DNA of 64,000 nucleotides from Lewinellaceae bacterium (GTDB lineage: Bacteria > Bacteroidota > Bacteroidia > Chitinophagales > Saprospiraceae). The notes beneath the pieces were generated by a model. It saw only the letters and a program-made list of their open reading frames with translations, was not told where the DNA came from and did not search any database. How positions within the stretch are numbered: position 1 is the stretch's first letter; every line of letters starts with the position of its first letter. This document shows, piece after piece, positions 25,652 to 35,308 of this stretch. A program made the position numbers and the translations under genes. The stretch covers positions 543,271-607,270 of the forward strand of contig JACJYR010000005.1 of the NCBI GenBank assembly GCA_020636005.1, written 5' to 3'.

Positions 25652-28600
25652 TTGCATAAACTACTACACATATTATCACTGTTAGGGCTGTCTGCCATGC
25701 TGTCCGCTCAAAACCCGCACGGCGCAGACATGGCGATCAACTGCGCAGCCTGTCACAACGCAGCAGGGTGGGAAATTTCTGCCGACCATTGGAAAGACAT
25801 CGAACTGCAAAAGCCAAAATTCTCCAGGGCAACAGGTATGCCCCTTCCCGTTGACACTTCCCTTTTTCATCATAATAAAACGGACTTCCCCCTCACGGGT
25901 CAGCACAATGCCGTGGATTGCCGGGACTGTCACGGGTCGCTGGTCTTTTCACAAGCCCAAAGCGACTGTATCTCCTGCCATACCGATATGCACCAAAATA
26001 CGGTGGGCAACGACTGCGCCCGCTGCCACACGCCAAACCATTGGCTGGTGGACAACATCACCGAACTGCACCAGGACAATGGCTTCCCGCTGCTCGGCCC
26101 GCACGGGGCAGTAAGCTGTAATGAGTGCCACGTTTCGGAAACTGTCCTCCGCTTCGATCGCATTGGCAACGACTGCATCAACTGCCACCTCGACGAGTTC
26201 AGGGCCACCACCAACCCCGACCACGAGGCCGCCGGCTTTTCCACCAACTGCACGGAATGCCACGACATCAATAGCTTTGATTGGCAAACCGACAAGGTGG
26301 ATCACAGCTTTTTCCCGCTGACAAAAGGCCACGAAATCAACGACTGCGCCCGCTGCCACGCCGGGGGCGATTTTGCCAATACGCCGACAGAATGCTTCGC
26401 TTGTCACCAACCCGATTTTCAGGCGACGGCTCAGCCCGACCATGAAATCGCCAATTTTCCTACCGACTGCGCCCAGTGCCACACGACCGACCCGGACTGG
26501 ATGCCGGCGCAATACCTGGCGCACGACGCCCTGTATTTTCCCATTTATTCGGGCAAACACGAGGGCGAATGGCAGCAGTGTACGGACTGCCACACCAACC
26601 CGGCGGATTTTGCCGTGTTCAGTTGTGTGGTCTGCCACCTCAACCCCGAAACGGACGAGGAGCACAACGGCGTGAGCGGGTATGTTTATGAAAATTCGGC
26701 CTGCCTGGCCTGCCACCCGACGGGCAGTGCGGACGGCGCTTTTGACCACAATACAACGGCTTTTCCGCTGACGGGGGCGCACCTGACGACCGACTGCAAC
26801 CAATGCCATGCGAGCGGATACGCCGGCACGCCGACTGAGTGCAACGCCTGCCACACCACCGATTTTCAACAAAGCACCAACCCCAACCATAACAATCTCG
26901 GACTGCCCACCGACTGCGCCACCTGCCATACGACCGACCCAGGCTGGGCACCGGCCAAGTTTGACATCCACAATGATTTTTATGTTTTAAATGGCGCCCA
27001 CGCAAACATTGCGAACGACTGCGCCACTTGCCACAACGGTGATTACAATAACACGCCCAACACTTGCATCGGCTGCCACACGGCGGATTTCAACCAAACA
27101 ACCGACCCGAACCACGCTACCAACCAGTTCCCTACGGACTGTGCCACTTGCCACTCAGAGACAGCTTGGGTTCCTTCTACTTTTGACCACGATGCGGTTT
27201 TCCCGTTCACAGGGGCGCATGTGCCGGTAGCAAATGAATGTGCGCAATGCCACATCGGCGGGAATTACTCGAACACGCCGAACGACTGTGCGGGCTGCCA
27301 CACGCCAGATTTTAACCAAAGCCAAAACCCCAGCCACACGGCGCTGAACCTGCCAACGGACTGTGCGATGTGCCACACGACCGAGCCAGACTGGATGCCT
27401 GCGCAGTTCCCCATCCACGATGATTTTTATGTGCTGAACGGGGCGCATGCCGCCATTGCCAACGACTGTGCTGCCTGCCACAACGGGGATTACAACAACA
27501 CGCCCAACACCTGCTTCGGCTGCCACGACACCGATTACAACAACACCACGAACCCGAGCCATGTGGCCTTGCAATTCCCTACGGACTGTACGACCTGCCA
27601 CTCGGAAACGACCTGGTTGCTAACTACTTATGACCACGATGCGCAATATTTCCCCATTTACAGCGGGGCGCACAATGGGGAATGGAGCGAGTGCCTGGAA
27701 TGCCACACGAACCCGTCGAACTATGCTGAATTCACTTGCACGACCTGCCATGCAAACCCTCAAACGGACGATGAACACGCTGGCGTAGGCGGCTACTCTT
27801 ACAACAGCCCTGCTTGCCTGGCCTGCCACCCGACCGGCGATGCCACCAATATTTTTGACCACAATACAACGGCCTTCCCGTTGACGGGGGCGCATTTAAC
27901 AACAGATTGTATTGACTGCCATGGCGGGGGAGTTTATGCTGGTACGCCAACGGATTGTGCAAACTGCCATACAACGGATTTTAACCAAAGCCAAAACCCG
28001 AACCACGTGGCGCTGAACATCCCGACGGACTGCGCTTCGTGCCATACGACCGATCCGGGTTGGTCGCCAGCAACCTTTGCCATACACAATGACTACTATG
28101 TGCTGAATGGCGCCCACGCCAATATTGCGAACGACTGCGCCACTTGCCACAACGGCAATTACAACAACACGCCCAACACCTGCGTCGGCTGCCACCAGCC
28201 CGACTTCAACCAGGCGGCAGACCCGAACCACGTGGCCAACCAGTTCCCGACGGACTGCGCCACCTGCCACAGCGAGACAGCTTGGGTGCCTTCTACTTTT
28301 GACCATAATGCGGTGTTCCCGTTCACAGGGGCGCACGTGCCGATAGCAAATGAATGTGCGCAATGCCACATCGGCGGGAATTACTCAAATACGCCGAACG
28401 ACTGTGCGGGCTGCCACACCCCAGATTTTAACCAAAGCCAAAACCCTAATCATACTGCACTGGCCATCCCGACCGACTGTGCGATGTGCCACACGACTGA
28501 GCCTGACTGGATGCCGGCGCAGTTCCCGATCCACGATGATTTTTATGTGTTAAACGGTGCTCACGCAAATATTGCGAACGACTGTGCTGCCTGCCACAAC

Positions 28601-31600
28601 GGGAACTACAACAACACGCCGAACACTTGCTTCGGCTGCCACTCGGCAGATTACAACAGCACCAGCAACCCGAACCACGCCACGGCGCAGTTTTCCACGG
28701 ACTGTGCAAGTTGCCATAGTGAATCGGCTTGGGTGCCTTCCACTTTCGACCACGATGCCCAGTATTTCCCCATTTACAGCGGGGCGCACAACGGCGAATG
28801 GAGCGAGTGCGTGGACTGCCACACCAACCCATCGAACTATGCGGAGGTGACGTGTACAACTTGCCACACCAACCCGCAAACGGACAATGAGCACAACGGC
28901 GTGAACGGCTATTCGTACAACAGCCCGGCCTGCCTGGCCTGCCATCCGACGGGCGATGCAACCAACGTTTTTGACCATAACACGACGGCCTTCCCGCTGA
29001 CGGGGGCGCACGTTACGGCTGACTGCATTGACTGCCACTCGGCGGGCTATGCTGGTACGCCGACGGATTGTGCTTCCTGCCATACGGCCAATTTCAACCA
29101 AGCAACAAACCCCAACCACGTTGCGCTCGGCCTCTCCACGGATTGTGCCCAATGCCACACTACGCAGCCTGATTGGGAGCCGGCGAGTTTCCCGAACCAC
29201 GATAATTTTTATATGCTAAATGGCGCTCACGCAAATATTTCAAACGACTGCGCCACTTGCCACAACGGGAACTACAACAACACGCCGAACACTTGCATTG
29301 GCTGCCATACGGCAGATTTCAACCAAACGACCGACCCGAACCACTCGGCGAACCAGTTCCCAACGGATTGTGCGACTTGCCATACGGAGACGGCCTGGGT
29401 GCCTTCTACTTTTGACCACAATGCGGTGTTCCCGTTCACGGGGGCGCACGTGCCGATAGCCAATGAGTGTGCGGAGTGCCATGTTGGCGGGAATTATTCA
29501 AATACACCGAACGACTGTGCGGGCTGCCACACGCCTAATTTTAACCAAAGCCAAAACCCCAGCCACACGGCGCTGAACCTGCCAACGGACTGTGCGATGT
29601 GCCACACAACCGACCCGGATTGGATGCCGGCACAGTTCCCGATACACGATGATTTTTATGTGTTAAACGGCGCTCACGCAAACATTGCGAACGACTGTGC
29701 GGCTTGCCACAACGGGAACTACAACAACACCCCAAACACCTGCTATGGCTGCCACGCCAACGACTACAACTCGACAACCAACCCCGACCACCAGGCCGCC
29801 CAGTTCTCCACCGACTGTGCAACTTGCCACAGTGAAACGGCCTGGGTGCCTGCCAACTTCGACCACGATGCACAGTATTTCCCGATTTACAGTGGGGCAC
29901 ATGCGGGCGAGTGGGATCAATGCATTGACTGCCACATCAATCCGGCTAACTATGCGGAGGTGAGTTGCACGGTTTGCCACATGAACCCGGAAACGGACAA
30001 TGCGCATGTTGGCATCAACGGCTATTCCTACAACAGTTCCGCCTGCCTCGCTTGCCACCCGACGGGCAGTGCGGATGATAATTTTGACCATAACAATACG
30101 GGTTTCCCACTGACGGGGGCGCACATCACGACAGACTGTATCGAGTGCCACGCCAACGGCTATGCTGGTACTCCGACGGATTGTGCTGCTTGCCATACCA
30201 CCAATTACAACCAAAGCAGCAACCCAAGCCATACGGCCCTTGGCTTGCCAACGGACTGCGCTTCGTGCCATACGACCGACCCAGGCTGGTCGCCGGCACA
30301 GTTCCCGGATCACGATAATTTCTTTTTGCTGGATGGGGCGCATTTGCCGATTGCCAATGACTGTGCAGCCTGTCACAACGGTAATTACAACAACACACCG
30401 AATACCTGTGCTGGCTGCCACACGCCCGATTTCAACCAAAGCACAAACCCGAACCACGTGGCGCTGGCCATTCCGATGGACTGTGCGATGTGCCACACGA
30501 CCAATCCCGATTGGGAGCCAGCGACTTTCCCGATCCACGATAATTACTATGTGCTGAACGGCGCCCACGCAAACATTGCGAACGACTGCGCAACTTGCCA
30601 CAACGGGAACTACAACAACACGCCGAACACTTGCTACGGCTGCCACGCCGCCGATTACAACGCCACGACCAACCCGGATCACGCTGCTGCGCAATTCCCG
30701 ACTACCTGTGATGATTGCCACTCGGAAACAGGCTGGGTACCGGCCACTTTTGACCACAACCAGTTTTATCCACTAAATGGGGCGCATGCCAATATTGCGA
30801 ACGACTGTGCGCTGTGCCATATCGGGGGGAATTACAACAACACGCCCAACACTTGTGCGGGCTGCCACATCAATGACTACAACTCGACCACCGACCCCAA
30901 TCACCAGGCTGCCCAATTGCCAACGACCTGTGAGGACTGCCATACGGAAACGGCCTGGGTGCCTTCGACTTTTGACCATAACCAATTTTTCCCGTTCACC
31001 GGGGCGCATATTCCTATTTCAAATGATTGTGCAGCATGCCACATTGGAGGTAATTACAGCAACACGCCAAACACCTGTGCTGGCTGCCATACGCCCGACT
31101 ACAACCAAAGCACCAACCCGAACCACACAGCGCTGGCCATCCCGACCGACTGTGCGATGTGCCACACGACCGACCCGGATTGGGAGCCTGCGACCTTCCC
31201 GATACACGATAACTATTATGTTTTGAATGGCGCCCACGCCAACATTGCCAACCAATGTGCGGACTGCCACAACGGCAATTACAACAATACGCCCAACACC
31301 TGCTACGGCTGCCACGCCGCCGACTACAACGCCACGACCAACCCGGACCACGCCGCCGCCCAGTTCCCGACCACCTGCGACGATTGCCACTCGGAAACGG
31401 CCTGGACGCCGGCCACGTTTGACCACAGCCAATTCTATCCCTTGCTGGGTGCCCATGCGAATATTGCCAATGACTGCAACCTTTGCCACATCGGCGGCAA
31501 CTACTCGAACACGCCCAACACCTGCTACGGCTGCCACCAACCCGACTACAACCAAGCCGCCGACCCGAACCACCAAACGAACCAGTTGCCGACGACCTGT

Positions 31601-32758
31601 GAAGACTGCCACTCGCAGACGGCCTGGGTGCCTTCCACGTTTAACCACAATGCGTTTTTCCCCATAACAGGGGCGCACGTACCCATCGAAAATGACTGTG
31701 CGCTTTGCCACACCGGCGGCAATTACTCGAACACGCCCAACACCTGCGCCGGGTGCCACACGCCCGATTACAACTCGGCGACGAATCCGAACCATATTGC
31801 CTTAGGCATCCCGACGGACTGTGAAATGTGCCATACCACCAACCTCGACTGGGAGCCTGCGCTGTACCCCAACCACAGTGCCGTCTGGCCGTTCAATGGG
31901 GCACATGCCAACATCCAGACCGACTGTGCCGCCTGCCACAACGGCAATTACAACAACACGCCCAATACCTGTGCCGGCTGCCACCTGCCCGACTACAACC
32001 AGACGACCAACCCGAACCATACTGTGAACCAGTTCCCCACCACCTGTGCGGATTGCCATACAGAAACTGCCTGGGTGCCGGCCACTTTTGACCACAACCA
32101 GTTCTTCCCGTTCACGGGGGCGCACATCCCCATCGCCAACGACTGTGCGCAGTGCCATGTGGGGGGAAATTACAACAACACGCCCAACACCTGTGCGGGC
32201 TGCCACACGCCAGACTACAACTCGGCCAACAACCCGAGCCACACGGCGCTGGCCTTGCCAATGGACTGTGAAATGTGCCACACGACCGACCCGGACTGGA
32301 ACCCCGCACTCTTCCCCAACCACAACAACTACTGGCCGCTGAACGGGGCACATGCCAGTGTAAACGACTGTGCTGCCTGCCACAACGGCAACTACAACAA
32401 CACCCCCAATACTTGCTATGGCTGCCATGCCAGTGAATATAATTCGGCCAACAACCCTAACCACTCAGCTGCAGGCTTCCCCACGACTTGTGAAAATTGC
32501 CATACGGTAAATGCTTGGGAACCATCAACTTTTGACCACGACAACATGTACTTCCCCATTTACAGCGGCAAGCACGACGACGAGTGGAACCAATGCAGCG
32601 AATGCCATACAACGCCTAATAATTACTCCCTATTCAGTTGCATTGACTGCCACGAACACGATGACCCTGTAGATTTAGCGGATGAGCACCAAGGGGTTTC
32701 AGGGTATTCTTATTCCAGTCCAGCATGTTATTCTTGCCACCCCGACGGCGAAGATTGA
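25652..32758 (+). CDS. Giant secreted multiheme cytochrome with 94 CXXCH motifs
   Basis: The protein has 2368 residues. The start is a TTG at 25652 that gives an ordinary signal peptide (LHKLLHILSLLGLSAMLSAQ); no ATG in frame precedes it, and a nearby ATG at 25630 is in another frame and stops after nine codons. I count 94 CXXCH motifs, one per about 25 residues, from NCAACH to ACYSCHP, 10 residues from the end. Most are arranged in three-heme modules of about 73 residues: CATCHNGNYNNTPNTCxGCH, then NPNH, then PTDCATCHSETAWVPSTFDH and FPFTGAH. Each module also has about three other His, enough for bis-His ligation. Five modules make a 15-heme super-repeat. No sorting domain or lipobox is seen, so it is periplasmic or exposed via another route. 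It lies 19 bp ahead of an outer-membrane barrel gene. Confidence 0.9.
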   Translation: MHKLLHILSLLGLSAMLSAQNPHGADMAINCAACHNAAGWEISADHWKDIELQKPKFSRATGMPLPVDTSLFHHNKTDFPLTGQHNAVDCRDCHGSLVFSQAQSDCISCHTDMHQNTVGNDCARCHTPNHWLVDNITELHQDNGFPLLGPHGAVSCNECHVSETVLRFDRIGNDCINCHLDEFRATTNPDHEAAGFSTNCTECHDINSFDWQTDKVDHSFFPLTKGHEINDCARCHAGGDFANTPTECFACHQPDFQATAQPDHEIANFPTDCAQCHTTDPDWMPAQYLAHDALYFPIYSGKHEGEWQQCTDCHTNPADFAVFSCVVCHLNPETDEEHNGVSGYVYENSACLACHPTGSADGAFDHNTTAFPLTGAHLTTDCNQCHASGYAGTPTECNACHTTDFQQSTNPNHNNLGLPTDCATCHTTDPGWAPAKFDIHNDFYVLNGAHANIANDCATCHNGDYNNTPNTCIGCHTADFNQTTDPNHATNQFPTDCATCHSETAWVPSTFDHDAVFPFTGAHVPVANECAQCHIGGNYSNTPNDCAGCHTPDFNQSQNPSHTALNLPTDCAMCHTTEPDWMPAQFPIHDDFYVLNGAHAAIANDCAACHNGDYNNTPNTCFGCHDTDYNNTTNPSHVALQFPTDCTTCHSETTWLLTTYDHDAQYFPIYSGAHNGEWSECLECHTNPSNYAEFTCTTCHANPQTDDEHAGVGGYSYNSPACLACHPTGDATNIFDHNTTAFPLTGAHLTTDCIDCHGGGVYAGTPTDCANCHTTDFNQSQNPNHVALNIPTDCASCHTTDPGWSPATFAIHNDYYVLNGAHANIANDCATCHNGNYNNTPNTCVGCHQPDFNQAADPNHVANQFPTDCATCHSETAWVPSTFDHNAVFPFTGAHVPIANECAQCHIGGNYSNTPNDCAGCHTPDFNQSQNPNHTALAIPTDCAMCHTTEPDWMPAQFPIHDDFYVLNGAHANIANDCAACHNGNYNNTPNTCFGCHSADYNSTSNPNHATAQFSTDCASCHSESAWVPSTFDHDAQYFPIYSGAHNGEWSECVDCHTNPSNYAEVTCTTCHTNPQTDNEHNGVNGYSYNSPACLACHPTGDATNVFDHNTTAFPLTGAHVTADCIDCHSAGYAGTPTDCASCHTANFNQATNPNHVALGLSTDCAQCHTTQPDWEPASFPNHDNFYMLNGAHANISNDCATCHNGNYNNTPNTCIGCHTADFNQTTDPNHSANQFPTDCATCHTETAWVPSTFDHNAVFPFTGAHVPIANECAECHVGGNYSNTPNDCAGCHTPNFNQSQNPSHTALNLPTDCAMCHTTDPDWMPAQFPIHDDFYVLNGAHANIANDCAACHNGNYNNTPNTCYGCHANDYNSTTNPDHQAAQFSTDCATCHSETAWVPANFDHDAQYFPIYSGAHAGEWDQCIDCHINPANYAEVSCTVCHMNPETDNAHVGINGYSYNSSACLACHPTGSADDNFDHNNTGFPLTGAHITTDCIECHANGYAGTPTDCAACHTTNYNQSSNPSHTALGLPTDCASCHTTDPGWSPAQFPDHDNFFLLDGAHLPIANDCAACHNGNYNNTPNTCAGCHTPDFNQSTNPNHVALAIPMDCAMCHTTNPDWEPATFPIHDNYYVLNGAHANIANDCATCHNGNYNNTPNTCYGCHAADYNATTNPDHAAAQFPTTCDDCHSETGWVPATFDHNQFYPLNGAHANIANDCALCHIGGNYNNTPNTCAGCHINDYNSTTDPNHQAAQLPTTCEDCHTETAWVPSTFDHNQFFPFTGAHIPISNDCAACHIGGNYSNTPNTCAGCHTPDYNQSTNPNHTALAIPTDCAMCHTTDPDWEPATFPIHDNYYVLNGAHANIANQCADCHNGNYNNTPNTCYGCHAADYNATTNPDHAAAQFPTTCDDCHSETAWTPATFDHSQFYPLLGAHANIANDCNLCHIGGNYSNTPNTCYGCHQPDYNQAADPNHQTNQLPTTCEDCHSQTAWVPSTFNHNAFFPITGAHVPIENDCALCHTGGNYSNTPNTCAGCHTPDYNSATNPNHIALGIPTDCEMCHTTNLDWEPALYPNHSAVWPFNGAHANIQTDCAACHNGNYNNTPNTCAGCHLPDYNQTTNPNHTVNQFPTTCADCHTETAWVPATFDHNQFFPFTGAHIPIANDCAQCHVGGNYNNTPNTCAGCHTPDYNSANNPSHTALALPMDCEMCHTTDPDWNPALFPNHNNYWPLNGAHASVNDCAACHNGNYNNTPNTCYGCHASEYNSANNPNHSAAGFPTTCENCHTVNAWEPSTFDHDNMYFPIYSGKHDDEWNQCSECHTTPNNYSLFSCIDCHEHDDPVDLADEHQGVSGYSYSSPACYSCHPDGED
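26528..29869 (+). repeat. Three tandem higher-order repeats of about 1113 bp (15 hemes each)
   Basis: The marker segment encoding YFPIYSG(K/A)H begins at codons 26528, 27641, 28757 and 29870. This gives three consecutive units of 1113, 1116 and 1113 bp (371-372 codons), each with 15 CXXCH motifs in the same order, including a CLACHPTG step. Long nearly identical DNA stretches recur at the same unit positions, for example around 27180, 28300 and 29400, which points to recent duplication or gene conversion. Confidence 0.85.
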
Positions 32759-32777
32759 TTTTTACAAAAAAATAGGG

Positions 32778-34421
32778 ATGAAATATTTCTACGCATTATT
32801 GTTCCTCACGATCATTTCCTTGCCTGCATTTGGGCAAACAGAAACGCAATGGGAGAAAGGCACGGTGTCTTACGTTTCCTCCCAGAATGTCTATGTGAAA
32901 TTCAAGTCCACGGCGGGCGTCAATATTGGGGATACTTTATTTGTGAAAAAGGAGGAGGCATTTATCCCCTCGTTGGTGGTGAGCAACAAGTCGTCCACCT
33001 CCATTGTCAGTTCGCCCATTGTCCCTGAAAAGTTTGCAGCGAAGGATGAGGTTTTTGTAAAAACCATTGTCACCCAAAAAGAGGAAAAAGCAAAGAAAAC
33101 AGCGGAAAAGGACGATGATAAAAAACAGGTGGAAAAGCCAACTGCCAAGCCCTTGGTGACGGTAGATGAAGACAATATTGGAGGGGAAGCAGTTGAATCA
33201 GGCAAGCAGGATTTCAAACAAAAAATAAAAGGCCGCATTTCGGCAGCGAGTTACAGCACTTTCAGCGATCGGAACACCTCCCACCGGATGCGCTATGCCT
33301 TCAACCTGAACGGCAACAATATCAACAACTCCCGTTTTTCCATAGAAAGTTACATTACGTTCCGACACACACTGGGCGAATGGCAGGAGGTGCAGGACAA
33401 TTTGGCCGATGCACTAAAGGTCTATACGCTGGACGTGAAATATGATTTGGATAAAAGGTCGAGCGTGACCCTGGGCCGCCGGATCAACAACAAAATCGCC
33501 AGCATGGGGGCTATTGATGGCTTGCAGGTGGAGAAGGGGCTGGGCCGGGAATTTTTATTGGGCGCCATCGCCGGCACTAGGCCGGACTATTCGGATTACA
33601 GTTTCAACACCAACCTGCTGCAGGTGGGGGCCTATATCGGCCATGTTTCGGCGCCCGGCAAGAAATACCAGCAGACGACGCTGGCTATTGTCGAACAACG
33701 GAACCACGCCAACACGGACCGGCGCTTCGTCTATTTCCAGCACTCCAATACCTTGGTGGACAACCTGAACCTGTTCAGTTCGTTAGAGATGGATTTATTT
33801 GAAAACATCAACAATGAGGCGCACAGCAAGCTGAGCCTGACCAATATGTACCTGTCCCTGCGCTACCGTTTTTCCAAAAAATTCAACGCCTCGCTTTCTT
33901 ACGATAACCGGAAAAACATCATCTTCTACGAATCCTACAAGAACTTCATTGACCAGTTGATAGACGATGAAACCCGCCAGGGGCTGCGGCTCAATGCCAG
34001 CTACCGCCTTTTCAAGTTCGTGACCTGGGGCGCCAACCTGAGCTGGCGTTTTCAGAAAAGCAACATGAACGTTTCAAAAAACCTGAATACTTATGTGAAC
34101 ATCAGCAGGGTGCCGCTCATCAATACCCAACTGTCCCTGACCGCCAATTTCCTGCAAACCGGTTACATTGACAGCCGGGTGTTCGGCGTCAGGATGTCGA
34201 GGGACATTGTCAAGGGAAAATTGAACGGCGATGTCTATTTCCGAATGGCCAATTACAAATACAAAACCTACGAGTATTCCAACCAGCAAAAGATATTGGG
34301 TGCCAGCCTGTCCTACCGTTTGACGAGGATGTTGTCGCTGTTCGTGTATTACGAGGGCACGTTCGACAACCTGGGGTATGACTACAACCGGTTTAATACG
34401 AAGATTATACAGCGGTTTTGA
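32778..34421 (+). CDS. Outer-membrane beta-barrel protein paired with the giant cytochrome
   Basis: The ATG at 32778 gives 547 residues; the longer frame from 32682 overlaps the cytochrome gene and lacks a signal peptide. MKYFYALLFLTIISLPAFGQ is the signal peptide. Residues 22-75 look like a small SH3-like beta domain (GTVSYVSSQNVYVKF), then a Lys/Glu-rich linker (about 95-130), then some 400 residues of alternating amphipathic strands ending in IIQRF, with a terminal Phe as in barrels handled by BAM. It follows the 94-heme gene after 19 bp. The pair recalls porin-cytochrome conduits (MtrB/PioB and their cytochromes), but I see no sequence motif of those families, so the comparison rests on layout only. 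Confidence 0.72.
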   Translation: MKYFYALLFLTIISLPAFGQTETQWEKGTVSYVSSQNVYVKFKSTAGVNIGDTLFVKKEEAFIPSLVVSNKSSTSIVSSPIVPEKFAAKDEVFVKTIVTQKEEKAKKTAEKDDDKKQVEKPTAKPLVTVDEDNIGGEAVESGKQDFKQKIKGRISAASYSTFSDRNTSHRMRYAFNLNGNNINNSRFSIESYITFRHTLGEWQEVQDNLADALKVYTLDVKYDLDKRSSVTLGRRINNKIASMGAIDGLQVEKGLGREFLLGAIAGTRPDYSDYSFNTNLLQVGAYIGHVSAPGKKYQQTTLAIVEQRNHANTDRRFVYFQHSNTLVDNLNLFSSLEMDLFENINNEAHSKLSLTNMYLSLRYRFSKKFNASLSYDNRKNIIFYESYKNFIDQLIDDETRQGLRLNASYRLFKFVTWGANLSWRFQKSNMNVSKNLNTYVNISRVPLINTQLSLTANFLQTGYIDSRVFGVRMSRDIVKGKLNGDVYFRMANYKYKTYEYSNQQKILGASLSYRLTRMLSLFVYYEGTFDNLGYDYNRFNTKIIQRF

Positions 34422-34601
34422 AGCGAGGGCATTTTTGCAGCATTGGTTTGACAGGCATTGGGAAAAGGGAAATTTGGCGCATTTCACCTTTATGCCATTG
34501 ATGCACTCGCAGCGCTCCCCTTTGGCAATATCCACCAGTTTCAGGATATACTATCCGGATAACTTTGGCAGTTGGACACCAGTGCCCACGCACAAGTTTT
34601 C

Positions 34602-34850
34602 ATGGCGCAGCACCCTAAGGGCCGCTTGTCCGTTGATGATTTTTTGTATGTCCGCTGTGCAGTTGTGGCAGAAGGGGAAACAGCTTTTAAAAAAGTATTG
34701 GCCAACCCACCATCCATTCCCCAGGACATCACATTCGAGCCTTTATTGCAATTGGCCTCCAGGGCTTATGAAAAGAAAACAGGGCGCCCCTTCGTCCATG
34801 TTCCGGCCTATAATTTCGAGACCTATGGCAACGAGGAAGGCTGGAAGTAG
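34602..34850 (+). CDS. Small protein of unknown function, possible toxin-cassette member
   Basis: The protein has 82 residues from the ATG at 34602; an upstream TTG at 34572 would add ten. The composition is protein-like (GRLSVDDFLYVRCAVVAEGE, then LLQLASRAYEKKTGRPFVHV, ending YNFETYGNEEGWK) and the frame is favoured over the overlapping frame at 34378. No family is recognised with confidence. It lies 35 bp before the next small gene in the same direction and the two may form a unit. Confidence 0.55.
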   Translation: MAQHPKGRLSVDDFLYVRCAVVAEGETAFKKVLANPPSIPQDITFEPLLQLASRAYEKKTGRPFVHVPAYNFETYGNEEGWK

Positions 34851-34885
34851 TTTTTAAAATCTGCATTCAGGAAGCGTTTTTAACC

Positions 34886-35179
34886 ATGCACGGCAATTCC
34901 AATCAAAACGACGAATCCCACCACCTCTATGAGATTTGGGATGAACAGGAGCAGGAAATATTTAAGTATGGTATCAGTTCGGAGCCTATCAAAGATGACG
35001 GGCTTTCAAAGCGAGTCAAGGAGCAGGTACAAATATTGAACCTCGCCGCCGGATGGCTGCGGTATTTGGCAAGGATTATTTTAAAACACCTGCCCAACCG
35101 GATATTGGCAAAGGAAAAAGAAGATGAATATATGGATGCTTTTGAGGCACAATACAGTAGATTGCCAAGGGCAATTTGA
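34886..35179 (+). CDS. Small GIY-YIG/URI-like protein, candidate nuclease or toxin fragment
   Basis: The protein has 97 residues: an acidic lead, then HHLYEIWDEQEQEIFKYGIS, SKRVKEQVQILN and NRILAKEKEDEYMDAFEAQY. The arrangement Y-E-I ... F-K-Y-G-I-S followed by an Arg helix and a Glu-containing helix is like short GIY-YIG (URI) domains found as C-terminal toxin domains, but the assignment is by eye and the catalytic set is not verified. It shares its direction and a 35-bp spacing with the 82-residue gene before it. Confidence 0.5.
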   Translation: MHGNSNQNDESHHLYEIWDEQEQEIFKYGISSEPIKDDGLSKRVKEQVQILNLAAGWLRYLARIILKHLPNRILAKEKEDEYMDAFEAQYSRLPRAI

Positions 35180-35269
35180 AAAGAAATTACAAAAAACGTT
35201 GAATCGCCCATTCAATGGGTTTCACAGATTTACACAACTCATTTTTCCACAAATTATCCGTATAAACGG

Positions 35270-35277
35270 TACTTTTG
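35270..35277 (+). promoter_or_regulatory. -7 box (TACTTTTG) before the OB-fold lipoprotein gene
   Basis: It matches TAnnTTTG, 31 bp before the ATG at 35309. Confidence 0.5.
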
Positions 35278-35308
35278 GCTTTTTAAACAAGTATAAAATA
35301 ACATTGCC

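Noticed and set aside
26528..29869. Regular repeats that might suggest a CRISPR array or satellite
   Set aside because: The repeats are in frame, encode CXXCH modules and have no spacer-repeat alternation.
25949..32464. Long open frames on the opposite strand and other frames of the 94-heme gene
   Set aside because: They are produced by the repetitive codons of the heme modules, show low-complexity or implausible composition, and vanish outside the gene.
32682..32777. Earlier start of the barrel gene inside the cytochrome gene
   Set aside because: The signal peptide begins at 32778; the upstream residues are a shadow of the cytochrome codons.
34378..34857. 159-residue plus-strand frame
   Set aside because: Composition is rich in Trp, His, Ser and Pro as expected of a shadow frame; the overlapping frame at 34602 looks like protein.
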